From: Eledone cirrhosa | Lineage: Eukaryota; Mollusca; Cephalopoda; Octopoda; Eledonidae | Length of the DNA stretch: 64,000 bases | Reading direction: 5' to 3' | Assembly (NCBI GenBank): GCA_964016885.1 | Contig: OZ024759.1 | Span: 881,001 to 945,000, forward strand | Part shown: positions 29,201 through 43,390 of the stretch, piece by piece | Numbering within the stretch: the first letter of the stretch is position 1 | How the letters are laid out: each line of letters starts with the position of its first letter | Notes under the pieces: generated by a model | Database searches by the model: none | Told to the model about the DNA's origin: nothing | What the model saw: only the letters and a program-made list of their open reading frames with translations | Position numbers and translations under genes: made by a program

Positions 29201-30345
29201 ATGACAAAGTCTATATTAGTAGCATGATACAGTCTATATTAGTAACATGACACAGTCTATATTAGTAACATGACAGAGTCTATATTAGTAACATGACAAA
29301 GTCTATATTAGTAGCATAACAAAGTCTATATTAGTAACATGACAAAGTCTATATTAGTAACATGACACAGTCTATATTAGTAACATGACAAAGTCTATAT
29401 TAGTAACATGACAGTCTATATTAGTAACATGACACAGTCTATATTAGTAACATGACAAAGTCTATATTAGTAACATGACAGTCTATATTAGTAACATGAC
29501 ACAGTCTATATTAGTAACATGACAAAGTCTATATTAGTAACATGACACAGTCTATATTAGTAACATGACACAGTTTATATTAGTAACATGACAAAGTCTA
29601 TATTATTAACATGACAAAGTCTATATTAGTAACATGGCAGTCTATATTAGTAACATGACAAAGTCTATATTAGTAACATGACACAGCCTATATTAGTAAC
29701 ATGACAAAGACTCTATTAGTAACATGACAAAGTCTATATTAGTAACATGACAGTCTATATTAGTAACATGACAAAATCTATATTAGTAACATGACAGTCT
29801 ATATTAGTAACATGACAAAGTCTATATTAGTAACATGACAGTCTATATCGTACCATGACACAGTCTATATTAGTAACATGACATAGTCTATATTAGTAAC
29901 ATGACAAAGTCTATATTAGTAACATGACAGTCTATATTGTAACATGACACAGTCTATATTAGTAACATGATACAGTCTATATTAGTAACATGACAGTCTA
30001 TATTAGTAACATGACACGGTCTATATTAGTAACATGACACAGTCTATATTAGTAACATGACAGTCTATATTAGTAGCATGGCAATGTCTATATTAGTAAC
30101 ATGACACAGTCTATATTAGTAACAAGACATAGTCTATATTAGTAACATGACATAGTCTATATTAGTAGCATGACAAAGTCTATATTAGTAACATGACACA
30201 GTCTATCTTAGTAACATGACAAAGTCTATATTAGTAACATGACACAGTCTATATTAGTAACATGACAAAGTCTATATTAGTAGCATGACAAAGTCTATAT
30301 TAGTAACATGACACAGTCTATATTAGTAACATGACAAAGTCTATA
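20251..30345. repeat. About 10-kb segmental copy of 4,580-14,690 (offset 15,648)
   Basis: This is the longest collinear repeat in the window and runs through families A, B and C in the same order. Pairs exactly 15,648 bp apart include TCATATAG 5,997/21,645, TCTAAATTAG 7,091/22,739, GTGACAATC 9,380/25,028, TATTAGAAAC 9,801/25,449, TCTATTAATA 11,611/27,259, TCTAAATTAG 13,382/29,030, CGTACC 14,201/29,849 and TGGCAATGTC 14,431/30,079. Near the left end the offset is 15,671 (AAGACTATAT 4,611/20,282) because one monomer is missing near 20,340. I noticed private single-base differences at pairs 7266/22914, 7596/23244, 7712/23360, 8063/23711, 10373/26021, 12194/27842 and 14323/29971. The copy stops near 30,345, where GACTAAG is expected but absent. 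Confidence 0.9.
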
Positions 30346-33300
30346 TTAGTAACATGACACAGTCTATATTAGTAACATGACAAAGTCTATATTAGTAACA
30401 TGACAGTCTATATTAGTAACATGACAGTCTATATTAGTAGCATGACAAAGTCTATATTAGTAACATGACAAAGTCTATATTAGTAACATGACACAGTCTA
30501 TATTAGTAACATGACACAGTCTATATTAGTAACATGACAGTCTATATTAGTAGCATGACAAAGTCTATATTAGTAACATGACACAGTCTATATTAGTAAC
30601 ATGACAAAGTCTATATTAGTAACATGACAGTCTATATTAGTAACATGACACAGTCTATATTAGTAACATGACACAGTCTATATTAGTAACATGACAAAGT
30701 CTATATTAGTAACATGACAAAGTCTATATTAGTAACATGACAGTCTATATTAGTAACATGACAAAGTCTATATTAGTAACATGACACAGTCTATATTAGT
30801 AACATGACAAAGTCTCTATTAATAACATGACAAAGTCTATATTAGTAACATGACAGTCTATATTAGTAACATGACAAAGTCTCTATTAGTAACATGGCAA
30901 AGTCTATATTAGTAACATGACAGTCTATATTAGTAACATGACAAAGTCTATATTAGTAACATGACAGTCTATATTGTAACATGACACAGTCTATATTAGT
31001 AACATGACACAGTCTATATTAGTAACATGACAGTCTATATTAGTAACATGACAAAGTCTATATTAGTAACATGACAAAGTCTATATTAGTAACATGACAC
31101 AGTCTATATTAGTAGCATGACACAGTCTATATTAGTAACATGACAAAGTCTATATTAGTAACATGACACAGTCTATATTAGTAACATGACAAAGTCTATA
31201 TTAGTAACATGACACAGTCTATATTAGTAACATGACATAGTCTATATTAGTAACATGACAAAGTCTATATTAGTAACATGACAGTCTATATTAGTAACAT
31301 GACAAAGTCTATATTAGTAGCATGACAAAGTCTATATTAGTAACATGACACAGTCTATATTAGTAACGTGACAATCTATATTAGTAACATGACACAGTCT
31401 ATATTAGTAACATGACAAAGTCTATATTAGTAGCATGACAAAGTCTATATTAGTAACATGACAGTCTATATTAGTAGCATGACAAAGTCTATATTAGTTG
31501 CATGACAAGGTCTATATTAGTAGCATGACACAGTCTATATTAGTAACATGACACAGTCTATATTAGTAACATGACAAAGTGTATATTAGTAACATGACAC
31601 AGTGTATATTAGTAATATGACAGTCTATATTAGTAGCATGACAAAGTCTATATTAGTAACATGACAAAGTCTATATTAGTAACATGACACAGTCTATATT
31701 AGTAACATGACACAGTCTATATTAGTAACATGACACAGTCTATATTAGTAACATGACAAAGTCTATATTAGTAACATGGCAAAGTCTATATTAGTAACAT
31801 GACAAAGTCTATATTAGTAACATGACAAGGTCTATATTAGTAACATGACACAGTCTATATTAGTAACATGACAAAGTCTATATTAGTAACATGACACAGT
31901 CTATATTAGTAACATGCCAAAGTCTATATTAGTAGCATGACAAAGTCTATATTAGTAGCATGACACAGTCTATATTAGTAACATGACACAGTCTATATTA
32001 GTAACATGACACAGTCTATATTAGTAGCATGACAAAGTCTATATTAGTAACATGACAAAGTCTATATTAGTAACATGAGAAAGTCTATATTAGTAACATG
32101 ACACAGTCTATATTAGTAACATGACAAAGTCTATATTAGTAACATGACACAGTCTATATTAGTAACATGACACAGTCTATATTAGTAACATGACAAAGTC
32201 TATATTAGTAGCATGACCAAGTCTATATTAGTAACATGACAAAGTCTATATTAGTAACATGACACAGTCTATATTAGTAACATGACAAAGTCTATATTAG
32301 TAACATGACGGTCTATATTAGTAACATGACAGTCTATATTAGTAGCATGACAAAGTCTATATTAGTAACATGACACAGTCTATATTAGTAACATGACACA
32401 GTCTATATTAGTAACATGACACAGTCTATATTAGTAACATGACAAAGTCTATATTAGTAGCATGACAAAGTCTATATTAGTAACATGACACAGTCTATAT
32501 TAGTAACATGACACAGTCTATATTAGTAACATGACATAGTCTATATTAGTAACATGACAAAGTCTATATTAGTAGCATGACACAGTCTAAATTAGTAACA
32601 TGACACAGTCTATATTAGTAACATGACAGTCTATATTAGTAACATGACACAGTCTATATTAGTAACATGACAAAGTCTATATTAGTAGTATGACAAAGTC
32701 TATATTAGTAACATGACAGTCTATATTAGTAACATGACAAAGTCTATATTAGTAGCATGACAAAGTCTATATTAGTAGCATGATACAGTCTATATTAGTA
32801 ACATGACACAGTCTATATTAGTAACATGACAGAGTCTATATTAGTAACATGACAAAGTCTATATTAGTAGCATAACAAAGTCTATATTAGTAACATGACA
32901 AAGTCTATATTAGTAACATGACACAGTCTATATTAGTAACATGACAAAGTCTATATTAGTAACATGACAGTCTATATTAGTAACATGACACAGTCTATAT
33001 TAGTAACATGACAAAGTCTATATTAGTAACATGACAGTCTATATTAGTAACATGACACAGTCTATATTAGTAACATGACAAAGTCTATATTAGTAACATG
33101 ACACAGTCTATATTAGTAACATGACACAGTTTATATTAGTAACATGACAAAGTCTATATTATTAACATGACAAAGTCTATATTAGTAACATGGCAGTCTA
33201 TATTAGTAACATGACAAAGTCTATATTAGTAACATGACACAGCCTATATTAGTAACATGACAAAGACTCTATTAGTAACATGACAAAGTCTATATTAGTA

Positions 33301-33900
33301 ACATGACAGTCTATATTAGTAACATGACAAAATCTATATTAGTAACATGACAGTCTATATTAGTAACATGACAAAGTCTATATTAGTAACATGACAGTCT
33401 ATATCGTACCATGACACAGTCTATATTAGTAACATGACATAGTCTATATTAGTAACATGACAAAGTCTATATTAGTAACATGACAGTCTATATTGTAACA
33501 TGACACAGTCTATATTAGTAACATGACACAGTCTATATTAGTAACATGACAGTCTATATTAGTAACATGACACGGTCTATATTAGTAACATGACACAGTC
33601 TATATTAGTAACATGACAGTCTATATTAGTAGCATGGCAATGTCTATATTAGTAACATGACACAGTCTATATTAGTAACAAGACATAGTCTATATTAGTA
33701 ACATGACATAGTCTATATTAGTAGCATGACAAAGTCTATATTAGTAACATGACACAGTCTATCTTAGTAACATGACAAAGTCTATATTAGTAACATGACA
33801 CAGTCTATATTAGTAACATGACAAAGTCTATATTAGTAGCATGACAAAGTCTATATTAGTAACATGACACAGTCTATATTAGTAACATGACAAAGTCTAT
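30346..33900. repeat. Tandem copy of about 26,790-30,345 (3,556-bp period)
   Basis: Family B then C marks repeat 3,556 bp after the preceding block: TCTATTAATA 27,259/30,815, GTGACAATC 27,812/31,368, GACCAAG context (TAGCATGACC) 28,653/32,209, TCTAAATTAG 29,030/32,586, TGGCAATGTC 30,079/33,635 and CAGTCTATCT 30,199/33,755. At its right end the array resumes the sequence interrupted at 30,345: CATGACTAAG appears at 33,955, which is 14,751 plus 15,648 plus 3,556. This shows that the tandem duplication happened within an already duplicated segment. Confidence 0.9.
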
Positions 33901-35930
33901 ATTAGTAACATGACAAAGTCTATATTAGTAACATGACAAAGTCTATATTAGTAACATGACTAAGTCTATATTAGTAACATGACACAGTCTATATTAGTAA
34001 CATGACAGTCTATATTAGTAGCATGACAAAGTCTATATTAGTAACATGACAAAGTCTATATTAGTAACATGACACAGTCTATATTAGTAACATGACACAG
34101 TCTATATTAGTAACATGACAGTCTATATTAGTAACATGACAAAGTCTATATTAGTAACATGGCAAAGTCTATGTTAGTAACATGACAAAGTCTATATTAG
34201 TAGCATGACAGTCTATATTAGTAACATGACACATTCTATATTAGTAACATGACAAAGTCTATATTAGTAGCATGACAAAGTCTATATTAGTAACATGACA
34301 GTCTATATTAGTAACATGCCAAAGTCTATATTAGTAGCATGACAAAGTCTATATTAGTAACATGACAAAGTCTATATTAGTAGCATGACAAAGTCTATAT
34401 TAGTAGCATGATACAGTCTATATTAGTAACATGACACAGTCTATATTAGTAACATGACACAGTCTATATTAGTAACATGACAAAGTCTATATTAGTAGCA
34501 TAACAAAGTCTATATTAGTAACCTGACAAAGTCTATATTAGTAACATGACACAGTCTATATTAGTAACATGACAAAGTCTATATTAGTAACATGACAGTC
34601 TATATTAGTAACATGACACAGTCTATATTAGTAACATGACAAAGTCTATATTAGTAACATGACACAGTCTATATTAGTAACATGACACAGTTTATATTAG
34701 TAACATGACAAAGTCTATATTATTAACATGGCAAAGTCTATATTAGTAACATGGCAGTCTATATTAGTAACATGACAAAGTCTATATTAGTAACATGACA
34801 CAGTCTATATTAGTAACATGACAAAGACTCTATTAGTAACATGACAAAGTCTATATTAGTAACATGACAGTCTATATTAGTAACATGACAAAATCTATAT
34901 TAGTAACATGACAGTCTATATTAGTAACATGACAAAGTCTATATTAGTAACATGACAGTCTATATCGTACCATGACACAGTCTATATTAGTAACATGACA
35001 TAGTCTATATTAGTAACATGACAAAGTCTATATTAGTAACATGACAGTCTATATTGTAACATGACACAGTCTATATTAGTAACATGACACAGTCTATATT
35101 AGTAACATGACAGTCTATATTAGTAACATGACACAGTCTATATTAGTAACATGACACAGTCTATATTAGTAACATGACAGTCTATATTAGTAGCATGGCA
35201 ATGTCTATATTAGTAACATGACACAGTCTATATTAGTAACAAGACATAGTCTATATTAGTAACATGACATAGTCTATATTAGTAGCATGACAAAGTCTAT
35301 ATTAGTAACATGACAAAGTCTATATTAGTAACATGACACAGTCTATCTTAGTAACATGACAAAGTCTATATTAGTAACATGACACAGTCTATATTAGTAA
35401 CATGACAAAGTATATATTAGTAGCATGACAAAGTCTATATTAGTAACATGACACAGTCTATATTAGTAACATGACAAAGTCTATATTAGTAACATGACAA
35501 AGTCTATATTAGTAACATGACAAAGTCTATATTAGTAACATGACTAAGTCTATATTAGTAACATGACACAGTCTATATTAGTAACATGACAGTCTATATT
35601 AGTAGCATGACAAAGTCTATATTAGTAACATGACAAAGTCTATATTAGTAACATGACACAGTCTATATTAGTAACATGACACAGTCTATATTAGTAACAT
35701 GACAGTCTATATTAGTAACATGACAAAGTCTATATTAGTAACATGGCAAAGTCTATGTTAGTAACATGACAAAGTCTATATTAGTAACATGACAGTCTAT
35801 ATTAGTAACATGACACATTCTATATTAGTAACATGACAAAGTCTATATTAGTAGCATGACAAAGTCTATATTAGTAACATGACAGTCTATATTAGTAACA
35901 TGCCAAAGTCTATATTAGTTACATGACAAA
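33901..35930. repeat. Family C continuation with a 1,561-bp repeat
   Basis: The first part continues the copy of 14,690-15,700 at offset 19,204 (GACTAAG, CTATGTTAG near 34,172, CACATTC near 34,231, AACCTGAC near 34,519). The family C interval then starts again: CGTACC 33,405/34,966 and TGGCAATGTC 33,635/35,196 are 1,561 bp apart. After one inserted monomer, CATGACTAAG 33,955/35,539 is 1,584 apart. One restarted unit has lost the ACACGGTC mark (ACACAGTC near 35,131). The segment ends near a GTTACATG monomer at about 35,927. Confidence 0.8.
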
Positions 35931-37500
35931 GTCTATATTAGTAACATGACAAAGTCTATATTAGTAACATGACACAGTCTATATTAGTAACATGACACAG
36001 TCTATATTAGTAACATGACAAAGTCTATATTAGTAGCATGACCAAGTCTATATTAGTAACATGACAAAGTCTATATTAGTAACATGACACAGTCTATATT
36101 AGTAACATGACAAAGTCTATATTAGTAACATGACGGTCTATATTAGTAACATGACAGTCTATATTAGTAGCATGACAAAGTCTATATTAATAACATGACA
36201 CAGTCTATATTAGTAACATGACACAGTCTATATTAGTAACATGACACAGTCTATATTAGTAACATGACAAAGTCTATATTAGTAGCATGGCAAAGTCTAT
36301 ATTAGTAACATGACACAGTCTATATCAGTAACATGACACAGTCTATATTAGTAACATGACATAGTCTATATTAGTAACATGACAAAGTCTATATTAGTAG
36401 CATGACACAGTCTAAATTAGTAACATGACACAGTCTATATTAGTAACATGACAGTCTATATTAGTAACATGACACAGTCTATATTAGTAACATGACAAAG
36501 TCTATATTAGTAGTATGACAAAGTCTATATTAGTAACATGACAGTCTATATTAGTAACATGACAAAGTCTATATTAGTAGCATGACAAAGTCTATATTAG
36601 TAGCATGACACAGTCTATATTAGTAACATGACACAGTCTATATTAGTAACATGACACAGTCTATATTAGTAACATGACAAAGTCTATATTAGTAGCATGA
36701 CAAAGTCTATATTAGTAACATGACAAAGTCTATATTAGTAACATGACACAGTCTATATTAGTAACATGACAAAGTCTATATTAGTAACATGACAGTCTAT
36801 ATTAGTAACATGACACAGTCTATATTAGTAACATGACAAAGTCTATATTAGTAACATGACACAGTCTATATTAGTAACATGACACAGTCTATATTAGTAA
36901 CATGACACAGTTTATATTAGTAACATGACAAAGTCTATATTAGTAACATGACAAAGTCTATATTAGTAACATGGCAGTCTATATTAGTAACATGACAAAG
37001 TCTATATTAGTAACATGACAAAGACTCTATTAGTAACATGACAAAGTCTATATTAGTAACATGACAGTCTATATTAGTAACATGACAAAATCTATATTAG
37101 TAACATGACAGTCTATATTAGTAACATGACAAAGTCTATATTAGGAACATGACAGTCTATATCGTACCATGACACAGTCTATATTAGTAACATGACATAG
37201 TCTATATTAGTAACATGACAAAGTCTATATTAGTAACATGACAGTCTATATCGTAACATGACACAGTCTATATTAGTAACATGACACAGTCTATATTAGT
37301 AACATGACAGTCTATATTAGTAACATGACACAGTCTATATTAGTAACATGACACAGTCTATATTAGTAACATGACAGTCTATATTAGTAGCATGGCAATG
37401 TCTATATTAGTAACATGACACAGTCTATATTAGTAACAAGACATAGTCTATATTAGTAACATGACATAGTCTATATTAGTAGCATGACAAAGTCTATATT
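35931..37500. repeat. B-to-C segment, copy of about 32,110-33,740
   Basis: TAGCATGACC at 32,209 and 36,034 and TCTAAATTAG at 32,586 and 36,411 are both 3,825 bp apart. By CGTACC (33,405/37,163) the distance has fallen to 3,758, a net loss of 67 bp, the size of two 23-mers and one 21-mer. Private changes include TTAATAAC near 36,189, ATATCAGTAAC near 36,323 and TTAGGAAC near 37,145. A second CG-bearing short monomer, TATCGTAAC, occurs near 37,250. Confidence 0.77.
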
Positions 37501-38970
37501 AGTAACATGACAAAGTCTATATTAGTAGCATGACACAGTCTAAATTAGTAACATGACACAGTCTATATTAGTAACATGACAGTCTATATTAGTAACATGA
37601 CACAGTCTATATTAGTAACATGACAAAGTCTATATTAGTAGTATGACAAAGTCTATATTAGTAACATGACAAAGTCTATATTAGTAACATGACACAGTCT
37701 ATATTAGTAACATGACAAAGTCTATATTAGTAACATGACAGTCTATATTAGTAACATGACACAGTCTATATTAGTAACATGACAAAGTCTATATTAGTAA
37801 CATGACACAGTCTATATTAGTAACATGACACAGTCTATATTAGTAACATGACACAGTTTATATTAGTAACATGACAAAGTCTATATTAGTAACATGGCAG
37901 TCTATATTAGTAACATGACAAAGTCTATATTAGTAACATGACAAAGACTCTATTAGTAACATGACAAAGTCTATATTAGTAACATGACAGTCTATATTAG
38001 TAACATGACAAAATCTATATTAGTAACATGACAGTCTATATTAGTAACATGACAAAGTCTATATTAGGAACATGACAGTCTATATCGTACCATGACACAG
38101 TCTATATTAGTAACATGACATAGTCTATATTAGTAACATGACAAAGTCTATATTAGTAACATGACAGTCTATATTGTAACATGACACAGTCTATATTAGT
38201 AACATGACACAGTCTATATTAGTAACATGACAGTCTATATTAGTAACATGACACAGTCTATATTAGTAACATGACACAGTCTATATTAGTAACATGACAG
38301 TCTATATTAGTAGCATGGCAATGTCTATATTAGTAACATGACACAGTCTATATTAGTAACAAGACATAGTCTATATTAGTAACATGACATAGTCTATATT
38401 AGTAGCATGACAAAGTCTATATTAGTAACATGACAAAGTCTATATTAGTAACATGACACAGTCTATCTTAGTAACATGACAAAGTCTATATTAGTAACAT
38501 GACACAGTCTATATTAGTAACATGACAAAGTCTATATTAGTAGCATGACAAAGTCTATATTAGTAACATGACACAGTCTATATTAGTAACATGACAAAGT
38601 CTATATTAGTAACATGACAAAGTCTATATTAGTAACATGACAAAGTCTATATTAGTAACATGACTAAGTCTATATTAGTAACATGACACAGTCTATATTA
38701 GTAACATGACAGTCTATATTAGTAGCATGACAAAGTCTATATTAGTAACATGACAAAGTCTATATTAGTAACATGACACAGTCTATATTAGTAACATGAC
38801 ACAGTCTATATTAGTAACATGACAGTCTATATTAGTAACATGACAAAGTCTATATTAGTAACATGGCAAAGTCTATGTTAGTAACATGACAAAGTCTATA
38901 TTAGTAACATGACAGTCTATATTAGTAACATGACACATTCTATATTAGTAACATGACAAAGTCTATATTA
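37501..38970. repeat. Family C segment with a 923-bp tandem repeat
   Basis: CGTACC at 37,163 recurs at 38,086 and TGGCAATGTC at 37,393 recurs at 38,316, both 923 bp apart. TCTAAATTAG recurs at 1,128 bp (36,411/37,539), so 205 bp was lost from within the second copy, between the transition mark and CGTACC. TTAGGAAC, first seen near 37,145, is also present near 38,066, which shows that this duplication post-dates that substitution. GACTAAG, CTATGTTAG and CACATTC follow in the usual family C order. Confidence 0.8.
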
Positions 38971-41900
38971 GTAGCATGACAAAGACTATATTAGTAACAT
39001 GACAGTCTATATTAGTAACATGCCAAAGTCTATATTAGTAGCATGACAAAGTCTATATTAGTAGCATGACACAGTCTATATTAGTAACATGACACAGTCT
39101 ATATTAGTAACATGACACAGTCTATATTAGTAGCATGACAAAGTCTATATTAGTAACATGACAAAGTCTATATTAGTAACATGACACAGTCTATATTAGT
39201 AACATGACAAAGTCTATATTAGTAACATGACAAAGTCTATATTAGTAACATGACACAGTGTATATTAGTAATATGACACAGTCTATATTAGTAACATGAC
39301 AAAGTCTATATTAGTAACATGACAAAGTCTATATTAGTAACATGACACAGTCTATATTAGTAACATGACACAGTCTATATTAGTAACATGACACAGTCTA
39401 TATTAGTAACATGACAAAGTCTATATTAGTAACATGGCAAAGTCTATATTAGTAACATGACAAAGTCTATATTAGTAACATGACAAGGTCTATATTAGTA
39501 ACATGACACAGTCTATATTAGTAACATGACAAAGTCTATATTAGTAACATGACAGTCTATATTAGTAACATGCCAAAGTCTATATTAGTAGCATGACAAA
39601 GTCTATATTAGTAGCATGACACAGTCTATATTAGTAACATGACATAGTCTATATTAGTAACATGACACAGTCTATATTAGTAGCATGACAAAGTCTATAT
39701 TAGTAACATGACAAAGTCTATATTAGTAACATGAGAAAGTCTATATTAGTAACATGACACAGTCTATATTAGTAACATGACAAAGTCTATATTAGTAACA
39801 TGACACAGTCTATATTAGTAACATGACACAGTCTATATTAGTAACGTGACAAAGTCTATATTAGTAGCATGACAAAGTCTATATTAGTAACATGACAAAG
39901 TCTATATTAGTAACATGACACAGTCTATATTAGTAACATGACAAAGTCTATATTAGTAACGTGACGGTCAATATTAGTAACATGACAGTCTATATTAGTA
40001 GCATGACAAAGTCTATATTAGTAACATGACACAGTCTATATTAGTAACATGACAAAGTCTATATTAGTAGCATGACAAAGTCTATATTAGTAACATGACA
40101 CAGTCTATATTAGTAACATGACAAAGTCTATATTAGTAGCATGACAAAGTCTATATTAGTAACATGACAAAGTCTATATTAGTAACATGACACAGTCTAT
40201 ATTAGTAATATGACAGTCTATATTAGTAACATGACAGTCCATATTAGTAGCATGACAAAGTCTATATTAGTAACATGACAAAGTCTATATTAGTAACATG
40301 ACACAGTCTATATTAGTAACATGACACAGTCTATATTAGTAACATCATATAGTCTATATTAGTAACATGACAAAGTCTATATTAGTAACATGGCAAAGTC
40401 TATATTAGTAACATGACAAAGTCTATATTAGTAACATGACAAGGCCTATATTAGTAACATGACACAGTCTATATTAGTAACATGACAAAGTCTATATTAG
40501 TAACATGACAGTCTATATTAGTAACATGACAAAGTCTATATTAGTAACATGACAGAGTCTATATTAGTAACATGACAGTCTATATTAGTAACATGACAAA
40601 GTCTATATTAGTAACATGACACAGTCTATATTAGTAACATGACACAGTCTATATTAGTAACATGACACAGTTTATATTAGTAACATGACAAAGTCTATAT
40701 TAGTAACATGACAAAGTCTATATTAGTAACATGGCAGTCTATATTAGTTACATGACAAAGTCTATATTAGTAACATGACACAGTCTATATTAGTAACATG
40801 ACAAAGACTCTATTAGTAACATGACAAAGTCTATATTAGTAACATGACAGTCTATATTAGTTACATGACAAAATCTATATTAGTAACATGACAGTCTATA
40901 TTAGTAACATGACAAAGTCTATATTAGTAACATGACAGTCTATATTGTACCATGACACAGTCTATATTAGTAACATGACATAGTCTATATTAGTAACATG
41001 ACAAAGTCTATATTAGTAACATGACAGTCTATATTGTAACATGACACAGTCTATATTAGTAACATGACACAGTCTATATTAGTAACATGACAGTCTATAT
41101 TAGTAACATGACAAAGTCTATATTAGTAACATGACAAAGTCTATATTAGTAACATGACAAAGTATATATTAGTAGCATGACACAGTCTATATTAGTAACA
41201 TGACAAAGTCTATATTAGTAACATGACACAGTCTATATTAGTAACATGACAAAGTCTATATTAGTAACATGACACAGTCTATATTAGTAACATGACAAAG
41301 TCTATATTAGTAACATGACAAAGTATATATTAGTAGCATGACAAAGTCTATATTAGTAACATGACACAGTCTATATTAGTAACATGACATAGTCTATATT
41401 AGTAACATGACAAAGTCTATATTAGTAGCATGACACAGTCTAAATTAGTAACATGACACAGTCTATATTAGTAACATGACAGTCTATATTAGTAACATGA
41501 CACAGTCTATATTAGTAACATGACAAAGTCTATATTAGTAGTATGACAAAGACTATATTAGTAACATGACAGTCTATATTAGTAACATGACAAAGTCTAT
41601 ATTAGTAGCATGACAAAGTCTATATTAGTAGCATGACACAGTCTATATTAGTAACATGACACAGTCTATATTAGTAACATGACACAGTCTATATTAGTAA
41701 CATGACAAAGTCTATATTAGTAGCATGACAAAGTCTATATTAGTAACATGACAAAGTCTATATTAGTAACATGACACAGTCTATATTAGTAACATGACAA
41801 AGTCTATATTAGTAACATGACAAAGTCTATATTAGTAACATGACAGTCTATATTAGTAACATGACAAAGTCTATATTAGTAACATGACAAAGTCTCTATT

Positions 41901-42190
41901 AGTAACATGACAAAGTCTATATTAGTAACATGACAGTCTATATTAGTAACATGACAAAGTCTCTATTAGTAACATGACAAAGTCTATATTAGTAACATGA
42001 CAGTCTATATTAGTAACATGACAAAGTCTATATTAGTAACATGACAGTCTATATTGTAACATGACACAGTCTATATTAGTAACATGACACAGTTTATATT
42101 AGTAACATGACATAGTCTATATTAGTAACATGACAAAGTCTATATTAGTAACATGACAGTCTATATTGTAACATGACACAGTCTATATTA
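38971..42190. repeat. Family A block, copy of about 20,270-23,470 at 18,700-bp offset
   Basis: AAGACTATAT 20,282/38,982, TCATATAG 21,645/40,345 and TCTAAATTAG 22,739/41,439 are all 18,700 bp apart. The monomer missing near 20,340 is present here, and a GACACAG monomer present near 21,325 is missing near 40,040, so the two changes cancel. Private marks are AACGTGAC near 39,844 and 39,959 and GTTACATG near 40,860. At about 42,190 the array switches to family C. Confidence 0.85.
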
Positions 42191-43390
42191 GTAACATGAC
42201 AAAGTCTATATTAGTAACATGACAAAGTCTATATTAGTAACATGGCAGTCTATATTAGTAACATGACAAAGTCTATATTAGTAACATGACAAAGACTCTA
42301 TTAGTAACATGACAAAGTCTATATTAGTAACATGACAGTCTATATTAGTAACATGACAAAATCTATATTAGTAACATGACAGTCTATATTAGTAACATGA
42401 CAAAGTCTATATTAGGAACATGACAGTCTATATCGTACCATGACACAGTCTATATTAGTAACATGACATAGTCTATATTAGTAACATGACAAAGTCTATA
42501 TTAGTAACATGACAGTCTATATTGTAACATGACACAGTCTATATTAGTAACATGACACAGTCTATATTAGTAACATGACAGTCTATATTAGTAACATGAC
42601 ACAGTCTATATTAGTAACATGACACAGTCTATATTAGTAACATGACAGTCTATATTAGTAGCATGGCAATGTCTATATTAGTAACATGACACAGTCTATA
42701 TTAGTAACAAGACAGTCTATATTAGTAACATGACATAGTCTATATTAGTAGCATGACAAAGTCTATATTAGTAACATGACAAAGTCTATATTAGTAACAT
42801 GACACAGTCTATCTTAGTAACATGACAAAGTCTATATTAGTAACATGACACAGTCTATATTAGTAACATGACAAAGTCTATATTAGTAGCATGACAAAGT
42901 CTATATTAGTAACATGACACAGTCTATATTAGTAACATGACAAAGTCTATATTAGTAACATGACAAAGTCTATATTAGTAACATGACAAAGTCTATATTA
43001 GTAACATGACTAAGTCTATATTAGTAACATGACACAGTCTATATTAGTAACATGACAGTCTATATTAGTAGCATGACAAAGTCTATATTAGTAACATGAC
43101 AAAGTCTATATTAGTAACATGACACAGTCTATATTAGTAACATGACACAGTCTATATTAGTAACATGACAGTCTATATTAGTAACATGACAAAGTCTATA
43201 TTAGTAACATGGCAAAGTCTATGTTAGTAACATGACAAAGTCTATATTAGTAACATGACAGTCTATATTAGTAACATGACACATTCTATATTAGTAACAT
43301 GACAAAGTCTATATTAGTAGCATGACAAAGACTATATTAGTAACATGACAGTCTATATTAGTAACATGCCAAAGTCTATATTAGTAACAT
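42191..43390. repeat. Short family C segment
   Basis: The order TATCGTACC (CG at 42,434), GGCAATGTC (TGGCAATGTC at 42,664), CTATCTTAG, GACTAAG near 43,009, CTATGTTAG near 43,221 and CACATTC near 43,281 follows that of 38,080-38,990, including the TTAGGAAC variant near 42,415. The AACAAGACATAG mark is shortened to AACAAGACAGTC near 42,707, a two-base box loss seen only in this copy. Confidence 0.8.
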
